Below the pieces are notes generated by a model. That model worked only from the letters and a program-made list of their open reading frames with translations, did not search any database and had not been told where the DNA came from. DNA of 64,000 nt, from the NCBI RefSeq assembly GCF_003123685.1, contig NZ_QCYJ01000103.1, positions 496,001 to 560,000 of the forward strand. The letters run 5' to 3'. Both the position numbers and the translations under genes were made by a program. Positions 36,801 to 45,821 of the stretch are shown one piece after another. Position 1 is the first letter of the stretch. Each line of letters starts with the position of its first letter. The DNA is from Nocardia aurea. GTDB taxonomy: Bacteria; Actinomycetota; Actinomycetes; Mycobacteriales; Mycobacteriaceae.

Positions 36801-39800
36801 ACGTTTCCTCATCAGATCGCGCAGCGCCACCGGAACGGTCTGGACGGTCAACGCGATCGGCCGACTGCTGACCGGCAGCTACGAGGGCGCGAAAGGCACT
36901 GTCCCCGAGGACGATTCCGCGGTCGATTTCGCCCCCGACCTGTTCTACGCCGCCCTTGCCGCGCGAGGTCTGCAGTACGGTCCCACCTTCCGGCGGGTGA
37001 CCTCGGTGCGCGCCGGAACCGATGCCGTGGTCGCGACCGTCGACGCCACCATCGCCGCCGACTCCGGTCACCTGGCGCACCCCGCCGTCGTGGACGCCGC
37101 GATGCAGACGGTGGCGCTGCTGTTCGCGGCCGACAGTCTGGGCGAGGGCGCGATGGTGCCGGTGGGGGTGAACGCGGTACGGATGTTCGCCCCACTGCCC
37201 GAGCAGGTCACCGTGGTCGCCCGCCGCGATCCGGCGGCGCGGCTGTGCGCCGACGTCGATCTGCTCGACGAGGACCGCAATGTGTGCCTGCGACTGATCG
37301 GCGTGCGGGTCGGCGCGCTGACACCGGGGATGAGCCCGCTGCATCGGATGGCCGACTTCTTCTACGCCGACACCATGGAACAGCTCGAGCCGGTCGACCC
37401 GGCGGCATTGCCCGCCGCGGAGAGTGTCGCCACCGTCGTGGTAGCGCTCGGTGCGAGCGAGCGCGCCGAACTGCTGGCCGCCGCGCTGCCGGGTTCCGGA
37501 TTCCACCTCGTCGAGCGGGACGACCCGGACCTGGAGACCCGGGTGACCGAACTGCTGGCGGCCGCCGCCGTCGACGGCGTCCAACGGCGGCACGTGTGCG
37601 TGGTCGCGGGCTCGGTCGACGACGATGTCGCCGATCTGTGGACCTTGAAGCGGATCGCCCTCGCCGTGGACGCGGTCGCCGAGGCCGCCGACACCGAGGT
37701 GCTGTCCGGAATCGGCGACGGTTCCTGTCACATCACCCTGGTGACCGAACGGGCGTTCACCCTGCCGGACAGCGCGGTCGCACCCGATTCCGCGCACGCC
37801 GCGCTGGCGGGCGCCCGTCGCGTCCTGCTGAACGAGCAGAGCAGGCTGCGCTGGCGCCTGATCGACGTCGACGCCGATACCGCCGTCGCGGATCTCGTGC
37901 GGGAACTGCTGGTCCCCGGCGCGTTCAGCTACGACAATTCCGACGAGGTGCTGCTGCGCGCGGGTGTGCGCTGGGTTCCCGTGGTGCGCAAACCGCTGTC
38001 GGACCGCATCGACGTCCTGGAAACCGCGGTCCCGCTCGACGATCCCGAATCCGATTTCGAATTGGAGGTGCCGCGGTCGCGGCTGCTGTCGGCGCTGGCG
38101 TGGCGGCAGTGCCGACGCCGCGATCCCGGGCCGGGCGAGATCGAAGTGCGGATGCGCGTGGTCGGGCTCAACTACAAGGACCCGCTCAAGGTGATGGGCA
38201 TCCTGGGTGAACGCGAACTCGCCGGAACCTTCTTCGGGACCTCGCCGGGTATGGAGGGTGTCGGCACCGTGGTGCGGCTCGGTCCCGGCGTCGACACCGT
38301 CGCCGAAGGCGATGTGGTCGCCGTCGCCGCCAAGGGCATGATGCGGCGCTTCCATCTCGTCGGACAGCATTCGGTGATCCGGCTGCCGGAGGGCGCTGAA
38401 CCCGGATTCTGCACCAGCACCACGGCATTCGGCACCGCTGAGTACGCGCTGCTCGATCTGGCGCGCATCCAGCCGGGCGAGACGGTGCTGATCCACGGCG
38501 CGGCGGGCGGCGTCGGTTCGGCGGCGATCCAGGTGGCCCGAGCCGCGGGCGCGCGGATCATCGGCACCGCGAGCACCGACGAGCGCCGCGCCCATATCCT
38601 GGACCTCGGCGCCGATCACGCGCTGAATTCGCGGTCGCTGAATTTCGCCGACGACGTGCTCGGCTTGACCGACGGCGTCGGCGTCGACGTGGTGCTGAGC
38701 ACCGCGCCCGGTGAGATCCTGCGCCAGAACTTCAAGGCGGTCACCGAATTCGGGCGCATCGTCGAAGTAGGCAAGGCCGACGTGTACACCGGCGGCCTGC
38801 TGGAACTGGCCAACTTCGACAAGAATCTGTCCTACTTCTCGGTCGACCTGGACCGCATGTGCGCGGTACGCCCCGCCCAGCTGGCCGATCTGCTGCGCCG
38901 GGTCTACGACAAGATCGAGAGCGGGGTCTACCGCCCGCTGCCCTACGAACTGTTCGGCGTCGAGGACGTGTCGAGGGCATTCGACGAGGTCATCCGCTCG
39001 ACACGGATCGGCAGGATCGCCATCGACATGGATCAGGTCGCGCCGCCGGTGCGGCCCGCCCTACCCGAGGTCGAGATCGACAGTGTCGCGAGCTATCTGA
39101 TCACCGGTGGGTTCGGCGGCTTCGGCCTGGCGACCGGGCGCTGGCTGGTGAGCAAGGGGGCGCGCAGACTCGTACTGGTCGGACGGAGCGGCGCGAACAA
39201 CGACGCGGCACGTCAGCAACTGGCCGCCTGGCGGGCCGGGGGAGTCGAAATCGTCGAAGAACTCGCCGATATCGCCGACACCGAGGCCGTCGCGGCCATC
39301 GTCGAGCGGGCGCACGGTGGCGGTCATCCGCTGCGCGGCATCTTCCACGCGGCGGGCGCGGTGGCCGACAACCGGATCGCGGTGATGGATCTCGACCAGC
39401 TCACCAGGGTGTACCGGCCCAAGGTGCACGGCGCGCGCGCCCTGCACAAGGCCGTCACCGAGGCGGGCATCACGCTGGACATGTTCGTGCTGTACTCCTC
39501 GGGCGGCTCGATGTTCGGCATCTTCGGGCAGTACAACTACACCGCCGCCAATGTCGCGGTCGAGGCGCTGGCTGAGCAGTGGGCGCGTGCGGGCGAACGC
39601 GTGACCTGCGTCGGATGGGGCCATATGTCCGGGGCCACCGGCGGTATGGCCTCCGACGACAAGGTCGCCAAATATCTGGAGGTGGTCGGGTTCGGCCCGA
39701 TCGACATGACCGACGGCACCGTCTATCTCGAGCAGACACTGCGGCTCGGACAGACCCGTGCGGCGATCATCCCGACCGACTGGACCAAACTCACCGCCGC

Positions 39801-40263
39801 GTTCCCACAGATGAGCCGCACCGGCAGGTTGGCCGCGCTGGCGGCGGCCTCGGTGGAGGACAATTCGGCGGCGGCGAAGATGAAGGCCGAACTGGCCGCG
39901 CTCGACGAGGGCAAACGCGGCCAGGCGGTCGCCAGGATGCTCGCCGACCAACTCGCGGTGGTCATGGGTGTGGCCCCCGAGTCGATCGACCTGACCGTGC
40001 CCGTTCCCGAACTCGGTCTGGACTCCCTGATGGCGGTGGAATTCGGTACCCGCGTGAGCAAATCGCTCGGGATCGAGCTGATGTCGTTGCAGATGGGACG
40101 CTCGTTCAGCCTCGAACAGGTCGGCCCCAAGGTGGCCGAACTCATCCTCGCCTCCGACGCGGGCGCCTCGGCGGCGGCGCTGCTGGCGGCGTCGGAAGCG
40201 CCGAGCGCACCCGCCGCCGTCGAAGAACCGGCGGCGGAACAACCAGTACCCGTGGGCGCGTGA
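33862..40263 (+). CDS. MAS-like highly reducing type I polyketide synthase (KS-AT-DH-ER-KR-ACP)
   Basis: A 2133-residue iterative-type PKS. KS: C175 (DTACSSS), H310 (EAHGTGT) and H350 (GHTEA). AT: S619 (GHSVGEV), with PYHSN near 720 at the selectivity loop; this matches neither the classical malonyl nor methylmalonyl motif. DH: H920 in HVVGGARILP and D1078 (VVDAAMQ). ER: GAAGGVGSA at 1546. KR: GGFGGFG at 1749 and catalytic Y1893 (YTAAN). ACP: S2055 (GLDSL). All domains appear active, giving fully reduced acyl chains; the order is that of mycocerosic acid synthase and Pks2/Pks5. ATG 33862 has GGAGG six bases upstream. It overlaps the MFS gene (GTGA), followed by a PapA gene. No FadD ligase or thioesterase is adjacent. 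Confidence 0.93.
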   Translation: MSDIAIVGIGCRFGGGIDSPESFWDFVVDKRDAVVEIPADRWDYRRYYDADRRTPGRSYTKRGAFLTSDPWEFDPDFFGISPREATGLDPQQRLLLEVTWEALDDAGFAGRAAGESVGVYVGGFVVDQSVVGVVGPALAHVDMHTAASASYTMLSNRIAYALNLIGPALTIDTACSSSLVAFHLACQALDNGDCEVALAGGVNVMLQPETFVMMCKGGFLAEDGRCKSFDATGDGYGRGEGGGIVVLKKLDDAVRDGDRIYAVVKATGSNQDGRTTAITVPNADSQEALARAVCERAGLSPARITYVEAHGTGTPVGDPIELRALGRVYGADAGRPASLGVGSLKATLGHTEAASGIASVIKSALAIRHRTIPPQGWLDEPNPDIPFAELGLHVQTEPEVVAPDVDRMTIAVNGFGYGGTNAHAILQEFHAEQAGAPATARHYGVLPLSARSAPAVRAIAGRFADLLADGADVDHLAEAAWTRLAHHQFRSGVLVGESADVVRDLRLFAAGEGRDATRTVSRRTAEPVFVFSGMGPQWWAMARELLVAGGAFAKTAEQIDDVFVELAGWSIIEELLRPEQESRVAKTDVAQPANFLVQVSLVSELAQFGITPSAVIGHSVGEVSAAYVTGLLSLRDAVLVAYHRARLQATTAGSGGMLAVGLGREQAERLIADIPGVDIGAVNSPGALTLSGNADRLDEIAETLTEQGAFARRLRVEVPYHSNLMDPILVELRSVLAELTPRPPTVALYSTVTGAPVTAGDWDAEYWCANVRQPVRFTDAVAAAIGAGHRVFVEVGPHPVLSGNIREILLGAGETGATVSTLDRKQTDSESIRRTIIGLYGAGVLDPGVLFPADGAVTPHLPLPRYPWQQTRLHAPLPVFEQLRLGTPGGYAMLGDPDFEGRPGWQLQIGTEKLPWLVDHVVGGARILPGAAYLDAALSAASSRMVDKRVALEQVRFVAPLIMSAPDVPLLEFTIEESSGRFLIRSRSATGTVWTVNAIGRLLTGSYEGAKGTVPEDDSAVDFAPDLFYAALAARGLQYGPTFRRVTSVRAGTDAVVATVDATIAADSGHLAHPAVVDAAMQTVALLFAADSLGEGAMVPVGVNAVRMFAPLPEQVTVVARRDPAARLCADVDLLDEDRNVCLRLIGVRVGALTPGMSPLHRMADFFYADTMEQLEPVDPAALPAAESVATVVVALGASERAELLAAALPGSGFHLVERDDPDLETRVTELLAAAAVDGVQRRHVCVVAGSVDDDVADLWTLKRIALAVDAVAEAADTEVLSGIGDGSCHITLVTERAFTLPDSAVAPDSAHAALAGARRVLLNEQSRLRWRLIDVDADTAVADLVRELLVPGAFSYDNSDEVLLRAGVRWVPVVRKPLSDRIDVLETAVPLDDPESDFELEVPRSRLLSALAWRQCRRRDPGPGEIEVRMRVVGLNYKDPLKVMGILGERELAGTFFGTSPGMEGVGTVVRLGPGVDTVAEGDVVAVAAKGMMRRFHLVGQHSVIRLPEGAEPGFCTSTTAFGTAEYALLDLARIQPGETVLIHGAAGGVGSAAIQVARAAGARIIGTASTDERRAHILDLGADHALNSRSLNFADDVLGLTDGVGVDVVLSTAPGEILRQNFKAVTEFGRIVEVGKADVYTGGLLELANFDKNLSYFSVDLDRMCAVRPAQLADLLRRVYDKIESGVYRPLPYELFGVEDVSRAFDEVIRSTRIGRIAIDMDQVAPPVRPALPEVEIDSVASYLITGGFGGFGLATGRWLVSKGARRLVLVGRSGANNDAARQQLAAWRAGGVEIVEELADIADTEAVAAIVERAHGGGHPLRGIFHAAGAVADNRIAVMDLDQLTRVYRPKVHGARALHKAVTEAGITLDMFVLYSSGGSMFGIFGQYNYTAANVAVEALAEQWARAGERVTCVGWGHMSGATGGMASDDKVAKYLEVVGFGPIDMTDGTVYLEQTLRLGQTRAAIIPTDWTKLTAAFPQMSRTGRLAALAAASVEDNSAAAKMKAELAALDEGKRGQAVARMLADQLAVVMGVAPESIDLTVPVPELGLDSLMAVEFGTRVSKSLGIELMSLQMGRSFSLEQVGPKVAELILASDAGASAAALLAASEAPSAPAAVEEPAAEQPVPVGA

Positions 40264-41699
40264 CCGAGATCGGCACTCGCGCGTCCGCCGAGACGGCGGA
40301 CGGCGAGCGCGCCGCGTGGCTGGCCTTCGCCGGATGTCTGATCGCGGTGTTCATGCAGATGATCGACGTGACGATCGTGAACACCGCGCTCCCCGACATC
40401 ACCTCGGATCTGCACGCCTCGCGGTCGGAGCAGTTGTTCGTGATCTCCGGCTACTCGCTGGCCTTCGCCTGCACCCTGCTGGTCGCGGCCCGGATCGGTG
40501 AACTGACCGGCCGTCGCGCGATGTTCCTGGTGTCGGTGGTCGCCTTCACCGCGACCTCGGTGTGGTGCGGCGTGTCCACCAGCGCCACCGAACTGATCAT
40601 CGCCAGGGTGGCGCAGGGGATTTCGGGCGCGGGCATGGCGGCGCAAACGATCGCCATCCTGACCGCGAGCTTTCCGCGCGAACGGCATCCGCAGGTTTTC
40701 GCCCTCTACGGCGCGACGGCCGGATTCGCCGGAATGCTCGGACCGATTCTCGGTGGCACGCTGATCACCCTGTCGCCCTGGGGGTTCGGCTGGCATTCGA
40801 TATTCCTGATCAACCTGCCCCTCGGCCTGCTCGCGCTCGCGCTCGCGCTGCGCTACCTGCGCCTGGGCAGACCCGCCGAACGCGGCAGGCTCGACCCCGT
40901 CGGGGCGATCCTGTCGACGGTGAGTCTGTTCGCCCTGCTCGGGGCACTGGCCGATCTACAACAGAACGGCTGGCGGCCGGGACCTTTCGCGGTCGCCGTC
41001 GGCGCGCTCGGGCTCGGCGCGCTCTTCGTCGGCCACCAGCGGTTGCTCGACCGGCGCGGCCGGACGCCGCTGGTAGGGCTCGATCTGTTCGCCGACCGCG
41101 GATTTCGCGTCGGCTCGATTCTGGTGACCCTGTTCTTCGGGCTGTTCACCGCGTTCGTGTACACCATCTCGATCACCCTGCAGGACGAATTGGATTTCTC
41201 CCCGTTGCGCACCGGACTCGCCATGACACCCTTCGCGTTGGGCGCCGGTGCGGGGGCGCTCGCCTCGCCGCTGCTGGTCGGGCGGTGGGGCGTGCGGGTG
41301 CTCGCGGTCGGAATCGCCTCCTACGGAGTCTGTATCGCGATCGGCGCCGCCTATCTCCACATCACCGGTGGCGTCGTGAATCTGGCCCTGGCGGCGGGCC
41401 CGGTATTCCTGTCCGGACTCGGCGTCGGACTGTTCGGCGTCCAACTACAACCCCTGATGCTCGCGGGCCTGGATCAGCGCCGCATGGACGCGGCGTCGGG
41501 CCTGCTCCCCACGATCGAGCAGATCGGCAACGGTGTCGGTCTGGCGCTGCTGAGCACGGTCTTCTTCCGCGCTCACACCCTCGGTGGCAGCGTCACCATG
41601 CTGTCGGCCATCGCGGTCGTCGCCCTCGGCATGGGTGTCCTGACCCTCGCGCTGCCCGACACACCGGCGCGGCCCCAGCCGTTCGCACGCATCGAATAG
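40260..41699 (+). CDS. MFS exporter (DHA2/EmrB-QacA type)
   Basis: A 479-residue major-facilitator protein with about 14 transmembrane helices. The first helix has MQMIDVTIVNTALPDI (motif D1), the 2-3 loop has RIGELTGRRAMF (motif A), and motif C appears in helix 5 (GATAGFAGMLGPILGG). These features mark a DHA2 proton-coupled exporter. GTG 40260 overlaps the PKS stop, and the PapA gene starts ten bases after its stop, so its cargo is probably the lipid product of the cluster. In mycobacteria this role belongs to MmpL8 or MmpL10 at comparable loci, so an MFS here is unusual. Confidence 0.9.
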   Translation: MTEIGTRASAETADGERAAWLAFAGCLIAVFMQMIDVTIVNTALPDITSDLHASRSEQLFVISGYSLAFACTLLVAARIGELTGRRAMFLVSVVAFTATSVWCGVSTSATELIIARVAQGISGAGMAAQTIAILTASFPRERHPQVFALYGATAGFAGMLGPILGGTLITLSPWGFGWHSIFLINLPLGLLALALALRYLRLGRPAERGRLDPVGAILSTVSLFALLGALADLQQNGWRPGPFAVAVGALGLGALFVGHQRLLDRRGRTPLVGLDLFADRGFRVGSILVTLFFGLFTAFVYTISITLQDELDFSPLRTGLAMTPFALGAGAGALASPLLVGRWGVRVLAVGIASYGVCIAIGAAYLHITGGVVNLALAAGPVFLSGLGVGLFGVQLQPLMLAGLDQRRMDAASGLLPTIEQIGNGVGLALLSTVFFRAHTLGGSVTMLSAIAVVALGMGVLTLALPDTPARPQPFARIE

Positions 41700-41708
41700 A
41701 GGTTTCCC

Positions 41709-43100
41709 GTGGTCAGTTTCGGTCTGATCGACGAATGGGATCCGGCCCCGGGCCGGCTCGTGAGCTGGTCCGCGTCGCCGGATTCGGTGGCGCGGGCCGC
41801 GTCGGCGCCCGTCCATCCGGCGCCGCCCTCGCACCAGCAGGAGTCCTATCTGCGTCTGGCCCATCGCAATGCCACCGCCGACTTCCGCTATTCGGGACTG
41901 TGCGTCGTCACCGCGCAGGTGCCCGGCGCGCTGGATCTCGACGCGATGACGCGGGCGGTCAACGCGTTCCTGCTGCGGCACGACACCTTCCGCACCTGGT
42001 TCGACATCGGCGAGGACGGCGCGGTGCGCACCCATCTCGTCGACCTCGATGTCATCGATTTCGTGCCGACCGGATACGGCGAGATCGACAATGCCGAGGC
42101 CATCCGCGAACACGTCCAGAAGCAGACGCCGGGACCGTTCCAATGGGACTGTTTCACCTTCGGCGCCATCGAACACGAGGAGACGACCACCGTCTACATC
42201 GCCGTCGATCACCTGCACACCGACGGTGTCGCGCAGTACCTCTCGTGTGTGGACCTGGCCCAGCTCTACGCCGCGCAGGTGTGGGACGGCGGCGCCGAAC
42301 TCCCCGCCCCGGCCAGTTATCTCGACTACTGCGTGCGCGAACGCGCGCAGTCCGCGCTCCTGACACCCGCCTCGCCGGGGGTCAGGAAATGGCTCGAGCT
42401 GGTCCACGGCAACGAGGGTGAACTCCCGTCCTTCCCCCTGGAACTCGGCGGCCGCGGCGGCTACCACCGCAGCGCCCACGTGACCGTCCCGCTGTTCGAC
42501 GAAGAGGGCGCGGCGCGCTTCGAACAGGTGTGTCGCGACAACGGCGCGGAATTCACCGGCGGCATCTTCGCCGCCGCCGCGCTGGCCGAACGCGAACTCG
42601 TCGACGCCGACTACTACTTCACCATGACCCCCATCAGCACCAGGGGCACACTCGCCGAACTCGGCTCGGTCGGGTGGTACGCGACCCTGATCCCGGTGGC
42701 CTTCCCGATCGGCGCGAACACCTCGTTCGCTCGCGCGGTGGTCGCGGCGCAACGCGCGTACGAAAGCGGACTCCGACTGACGACCGTGTCCTTCCATCGG
42801 GTGCTGGAACTTGTGCCCGACGACGCCGGAATCTCGGTCCGGTCGGGCTGGTCGAATCCGATGCTGTCCTACGTGGACGCCCGTGAATTCGCGGGCAGCG
42901 AATTCTTCGACGTGGCGCGCGGCGGCGTCTACGCCAACCGGGCGGCTGCCGAGGAGGTGCTGATGTGGATCAACCGGTTTCCCACCGCGACATCGTTGAG
43001 CGTGATCTACCCCGATACCCCGGTCGCCCACGACTCCGTCGACCGCTACGTGAACGCGCTGAGATCGGTCTTCCTCGAGGTGGTGAACGGCGCGCCCTAG
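41709..43100 (+). CDS. PapA1/PapA3-like acyltransferase
   Basis: A 463-residue condensation-fold acyltransferase. The opening IDEWDPAPGRLVSWSASP, then HDTFRTWFDI, WDCFTFGAIEH and VDHLHTDG align from memory with M. tuberculosis PapA1-PapA3, which acylate trehalose in sulfolipid and polyacyltrehalose synthesis. The catalytic HxxxDG is H168-D172-G173. The second half keeps GGIFAAAALAERELVDADYYFTMTP and GWYATLIPV at the substrate channel. As the third gene of the PKS-MFS-PapA unit it probably moves the polyketide acyl chain from the ACP, or from CoA, to a sugar or polyol. GTG 41709 follows an AGAGG site. The acceptor is inferred only. Confidence 0.88.
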   Translation: MVSFGLIDEWDPAPGRLVSWSASPDSVARAASAPVHPAPPSHQQESYLRLAHRNATADFRYSGLCVVTAQVPGALDLDAMTRAVNAFLLRHDTFRTWFDIGEDGAVRTHLVDLDVIDFVPTGYGEIDNAEAIREHVQKQTPGPFQWDCFTFGAIEHEETTTVYIAVDHLHTDGVAQYLSCVDLAQLYAAQVWDGGAELPAPASYLDYCVRERAQSALLTPASPGVRKWLELVHGNEGELPSFPLELGGRGGYHRSAHVTVPLFDEEGAARFEQVCRDNGAEFTGGIFAAAALAERELVDADYYFTMTPISTRGTLAELGSVGWYATLIPVAFPIGANTSFARAVVAAQRAYESGLRLTTVSFHRVLELVPDDAGISVRSGWSNPMLSYVDAREFAGSEFFDVARGGVYANRAAAEEVLMWINRFPTATSLSVIYPDTPVAHDSVDRYVNALRSVFLEVVNGAP

Positions 43101-43227
43101 CCTCGAGAGGGTTCCCGTTCACCCCGAATTCATCTGCGGCTGTAGCGAACCCGGCATGTCCGCGCCCGGCGAGGCGCATGCTGGAAGCGGTGACCGATGG
43201 TGCGGGTGGGCAGGATGGGTGGTCAAT

Positions 43228-44139
43228 GTGGACGACACCGCGATGGACGCGTATTCCCGGACGGTGATCGCCGTCGCGGCGGCGGTGACCGGCCACATCG
43301 CCGGAATCCGGACCCGTCACGGCGGCGGTTCCGCCGTGGTCTGCGCCGATGACGGTTTCCTGCTCACCGCCGCGCGGGTGCTCGGTGCGGCCACCGAGGG
43401 CGAGATCGTCTTCGCCGACGGTGTGGAATCGCGTTTCGAGGCGGTGGGTGTCGACCCGCTGTCCGATCTGGCGGTGCTGCGGGCGCGTGACGGCGCGCCC
43501 GGTGCGGTGACCTTCGGTGACGCCGACACCCTCGTCGTCGGTCAACTGGTCGTCGCGGTGGGGAGCCCGCTGGGGTTGGCGGGTTCGGTCGCCGCGGGAG
43601 TGGTCGGGGCGCTCGGTCGAGCGGCCCCGGTCGCCTCCCGTCGAGCGGGCCGGGTCATCGAGGACGTCATCCACACCGATGCCGCGCTGAATCCGGGGAA
43701 TGCCGGTGGCGCGCTGGCGGATTCGCGCGGACGAGTGGTCGGGGTGGTGACCTCCGCGGCTGTGGTCGGCGTCGGCCTCGCCGTTCCGATCAACGGCACC
43801 ACCCGCCGCATCATCGACACACTGCGCACCGAAGGTCGGATTCGCCGCGCCTACCTCGGAATCGTCGGCGCGCCCGCACCGATCACCGCCGAGATCGCCG
43901 GGCGCGCTGGACAATCCGTCGGGGTGCGCGTCGTCGACGTCGTGCGCGGCGGACCGGCCGACCGGGCCGGACTGCTCCGTGGCGACCTGGTTCTCTCCGT
44001 CGATGACGTGGAAGTGCGTGACGCGCAGGGGATTCAACGCGCGCTCTTCGCCGAGGCCATCGGCCGGGCCGTGCCGATCAGCGCGGTGCGTCGCGGCGCG
44101 ATGGTCGACGTCGTCGCGATCCCGGTGGAACTCGGTTGA
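43228..44139 (+). CDS. HtrA/S1C-like PDZ protein lacking catalytic His and Ser
   Basis: A 303-residue protein of the trypsin-2/PDZ type. The fold markers are all present: GGGSAVV, DPLSDLAVLR with the Asp, GSPLGLAGSVAAGVVGALGR, HTDAALNPGN, VGLAVPING and RRAYLGI leading into a PDZ domain (about 205-300). However, the catalytic His of TNxHVV is Arg50 (TAARVLG), and the catalytic Ser of GNSGGP is Ala159 (GNAGGAL). It cannot be a serine protease and may act as a chaperone, scaffold or peptide sensor. There is no signal peptide, but the first helix SRTVIAVAAAVTGHIAG is mildly hydrophobic. Start assignment (GTG 43228 or ATG 43156) is uncertain. Confidence 0.82.
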   Translation: MDDTAMDAYSRTVIAVAAAVTGHIAGIRTRHGGGSAVVCADDGFLLTAARVLGAATEGEIVFADGVESRFEAVGVDPLSDLAVLRARDGAPGAVTFGDADTLVVGQLVVAVGSPLGLAGSVAAGVVGALGRAAPVASRRAGRVIEDVIHTDAALNPGNAGGALADSRGRVVGVVTSAAVVGVGLAVPINGTTRRIIDTLRTEGRIRRAYLGIVGAPAPITAEIAGRAGQSVGVRVVDVVRGGPADRAGLLRGDLVLSVDDVEVRDAQGIQRALFAEAIGRAVPISAVRRGAMVDVVAIPVELG

Positions 44140-44243
44140 CGAACGGTCGTCATTCGTCCGGCCGACGACCGATGAATTCCGGTCGCCGGGGCGGTCCGAC
44201 CTTATGAGGCCACGGAGGTCTCGTCGAGTTCGGGAGGTCGACC

Positions 44244-45347
44244 ATGGACCAGACATCAGCATCATCGGCGCAACGGCGCCTGGCGCAGCATCCGACGGTG
44301 CGGCGGATGGCCGAACGGGAGCGGACGAAACCTGATCCGGTGCTCACGGCGTCCCGGCTGCGGGAGCTGTGCCTGGCGGCGGGCGCCGAGGACGTGGGTT
44401 TCGTTCCGATCGATGATCCGCGCGTCGCGCCGGAGTACGAGCACGCGCGCGCGATCCTGCCGTCGGCACGCACCTTCGTCGCCTTCTGCGTGCGGATGAA
44501 CCGCGACAACCTGCGCAGTCCGCAACGCAGCCTCGCCAATACCGAGTTCAATCACGCCGACGACGAGACCAACGCCGTGTCGCGTCGAATCACCACGGCA
44601 TTGCAGGACGCGGGCTACCGCGCGGTCTACCCGGCGCCCGGTTATCCGATGGAGGTGGACAAATTTCCCGGCCGGATCTGGGTCATCGCGCACAAAGTGG
44701 TGGCCGAGGCCGCCGGGCTCGGGGTGATGGGCATCCACCGCAATGTCATCCACCCGAAATTCGGCAATTTCATCCTGCTCGGCACGATCGTCACCGACGC
44801 CGTCGTCGACGAGCCGAGTTCGCCGCTGGATTTCAATCCGTGCCTGGAATGCAAACTGTGCGTCTCCGCGTGCCCGGTCGGTGCGATCGCCCAGGACGCG
44901 GGTTTCGACTTCCAGGCCTGCTACACCCACAACTACCGGGAATTCATGGGCGGGTTCACCGACTGGGCGGAGACCATCGCCGACAGTGACAGCCGCGCGG
45001 ACTACCGCGAGCGGGTGAGCACCGGGGAGTCGTTCTCGATGTGGCAGAGCCTGTCGTTCAAACCCAATTACAAAGCCGGGTACTGCATGGCGGTGTGCCC
45101 GGCGGGGGAGGACGTGATCGGCGCCTATCTCGACGACCGGAAATCCCATCTCGACGAGGTGGTGCGGCCGCTACAGAACACCGAGGAACCGGTCTATGTG
45201 CTGTCGGGATCGGCGGCCGAGGAACACGTCACCCGTCGTTTCCCGCACAAGACGGCGAAACCGGTGACGAACGGTTTTCCCGACGAGGTCAACGCCCTGC
45301 TCGACCAGATCGGGCCGAGGCCGCGACCCCGGGTGGATCCGGAATGA
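44244..45347 (+). CDS. QueG/reductive-dehalogenase-like Fe-S protein
   Basis: A 367-residue iron-sulfur protein. A double-cluster domain has CLECKLCVSACPVG (CxxCxxCxxxCP), a later lone Cys (FQACYTHNY) and GYCMAVCPAGED. The preceding region GLGVMGIHRNVIHPKFGNFILLG resembles the QueG/reductive dehalogenase family where cobalamin or substrate binds. No Tat signal is present, so it is cytoplasmic. It has no membrane-anchor partner and no queuosine gene beside it. GGGAGG precedes ATG 44244. The reaction is unknown; a corrinoid-linked reductase is a reasonable guess only. Confidence 0.75.
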   Translation: MDQTSASSAQRRLAQHPTVRRMAERERTKPDPVLTASRLRELCLAAGAEDVGFVPIDDPRVAPEYEHARAILPSARTFVAFCVRMNRDNLRSPQRSLANTEFNHADDETNAVSRRITTALQDAGYRAVYPAPGYPMEVDKFPGRIWVIAHKVVAEAAGLGVMGIHRNVIHPKFGNFILLGTIVTDAVVDEPSSPLDFNPCLECKLCVSACPVGAIAQDAGFDFQACYTHNYREFMGGFTDWAETIADSDSRADYRERVSTGESFSMWQSLSFKPNYKAGYCMAVCPAGEDVIGAYLDDRKSHLDEVVRPLQNTEEPVYVLSGSAAEEHVTRRFPHKTAKPVTNGFPDEVNALLDQIGPRPRPRVDPE

Positions 45348-45486
45348 ACGGTGTCGACGATTCGGCGGTCGATCCGTTCGGAAGTCGCGCCGGGGGCGGC
45401 GGGTGATACCGCGGACCGCCCCCGATCGCGGCAGTTCCTACCGCTCGCTCCGCGCCTCGGCGCTGACGCCGTGACGCGGGTGCGGG

Positions 45487-45633
45487 TCAGTAGGCGATGA
45501 AAAGGATTTCCTCGCGGGAGTAGTCGTGCCCGGGGTGGTTCGCGGCGAGGTGCGCCTTGGTCTTGGTGACCAGGTCGTCCTCGTCGGTGCCGACGATGGT
45601 CTCGCCGCAGGGGCAGTTCAGATTTCGCTTCAT
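45487..45633 (-). CDS. DUF1059 small protein
   Basis: A 48-residue protein. MKRNLNCPCGETIVGTDEDD, then LVTKTKAHLAANHPGHDYS, matches the DUF1059 family: a CxC-like N-terminus and a late His that might bind metal. A GGAAGAAGGA ribosome-binding site lies ahead of ATG 45633. The frame is open much further upstream but without homology. The function is unknown. Confidence 0.8.
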   Translation of the reverse strand: MKRNLNCPCGETIVGTDEDDLVTKTKAHLAANHPGHDYSREEILFIAY

Positions 45634-45714
45634 GCGCGGTCCTTCTTCCTTGATACGGCCTGCCCGGACGTGCGCCCACCAGTGCTGCGGCGCGGGTGGG
45701 CGGGCTTGCACGAA

Positions 45715-45724
45715 CGAGCGCTCG
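45715..45724. promoter_or_regulatory. TetR-type palindrome upstream of the DUF1059 gene
   Basis: CGAGCGCTCG within the context CGAACGAGCGCTCGGTC resembles actinobacterial TetR operators. It lies about 85 bp upstream of the DUF1059 start. No adjacent regulator gene is present. Confidence 0.35.
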
Positions 45725-45821
45725 GTCATCGTATCCAGCCCGGCCGAACGCATGGAAGCCCCCCGCCCGCGCCGCTGCCGCCGGTGCGCCTGACCCGGCA
45801 CCGGCGGCAGCGGACCCGCGA

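Noticed and set aside
36580..38619. 679-codon minus-strand frame inside the PKS gene
   Set aside because: Shadow of the DH-ER region; Arg/His/Gly-rich without any recognisable motif.
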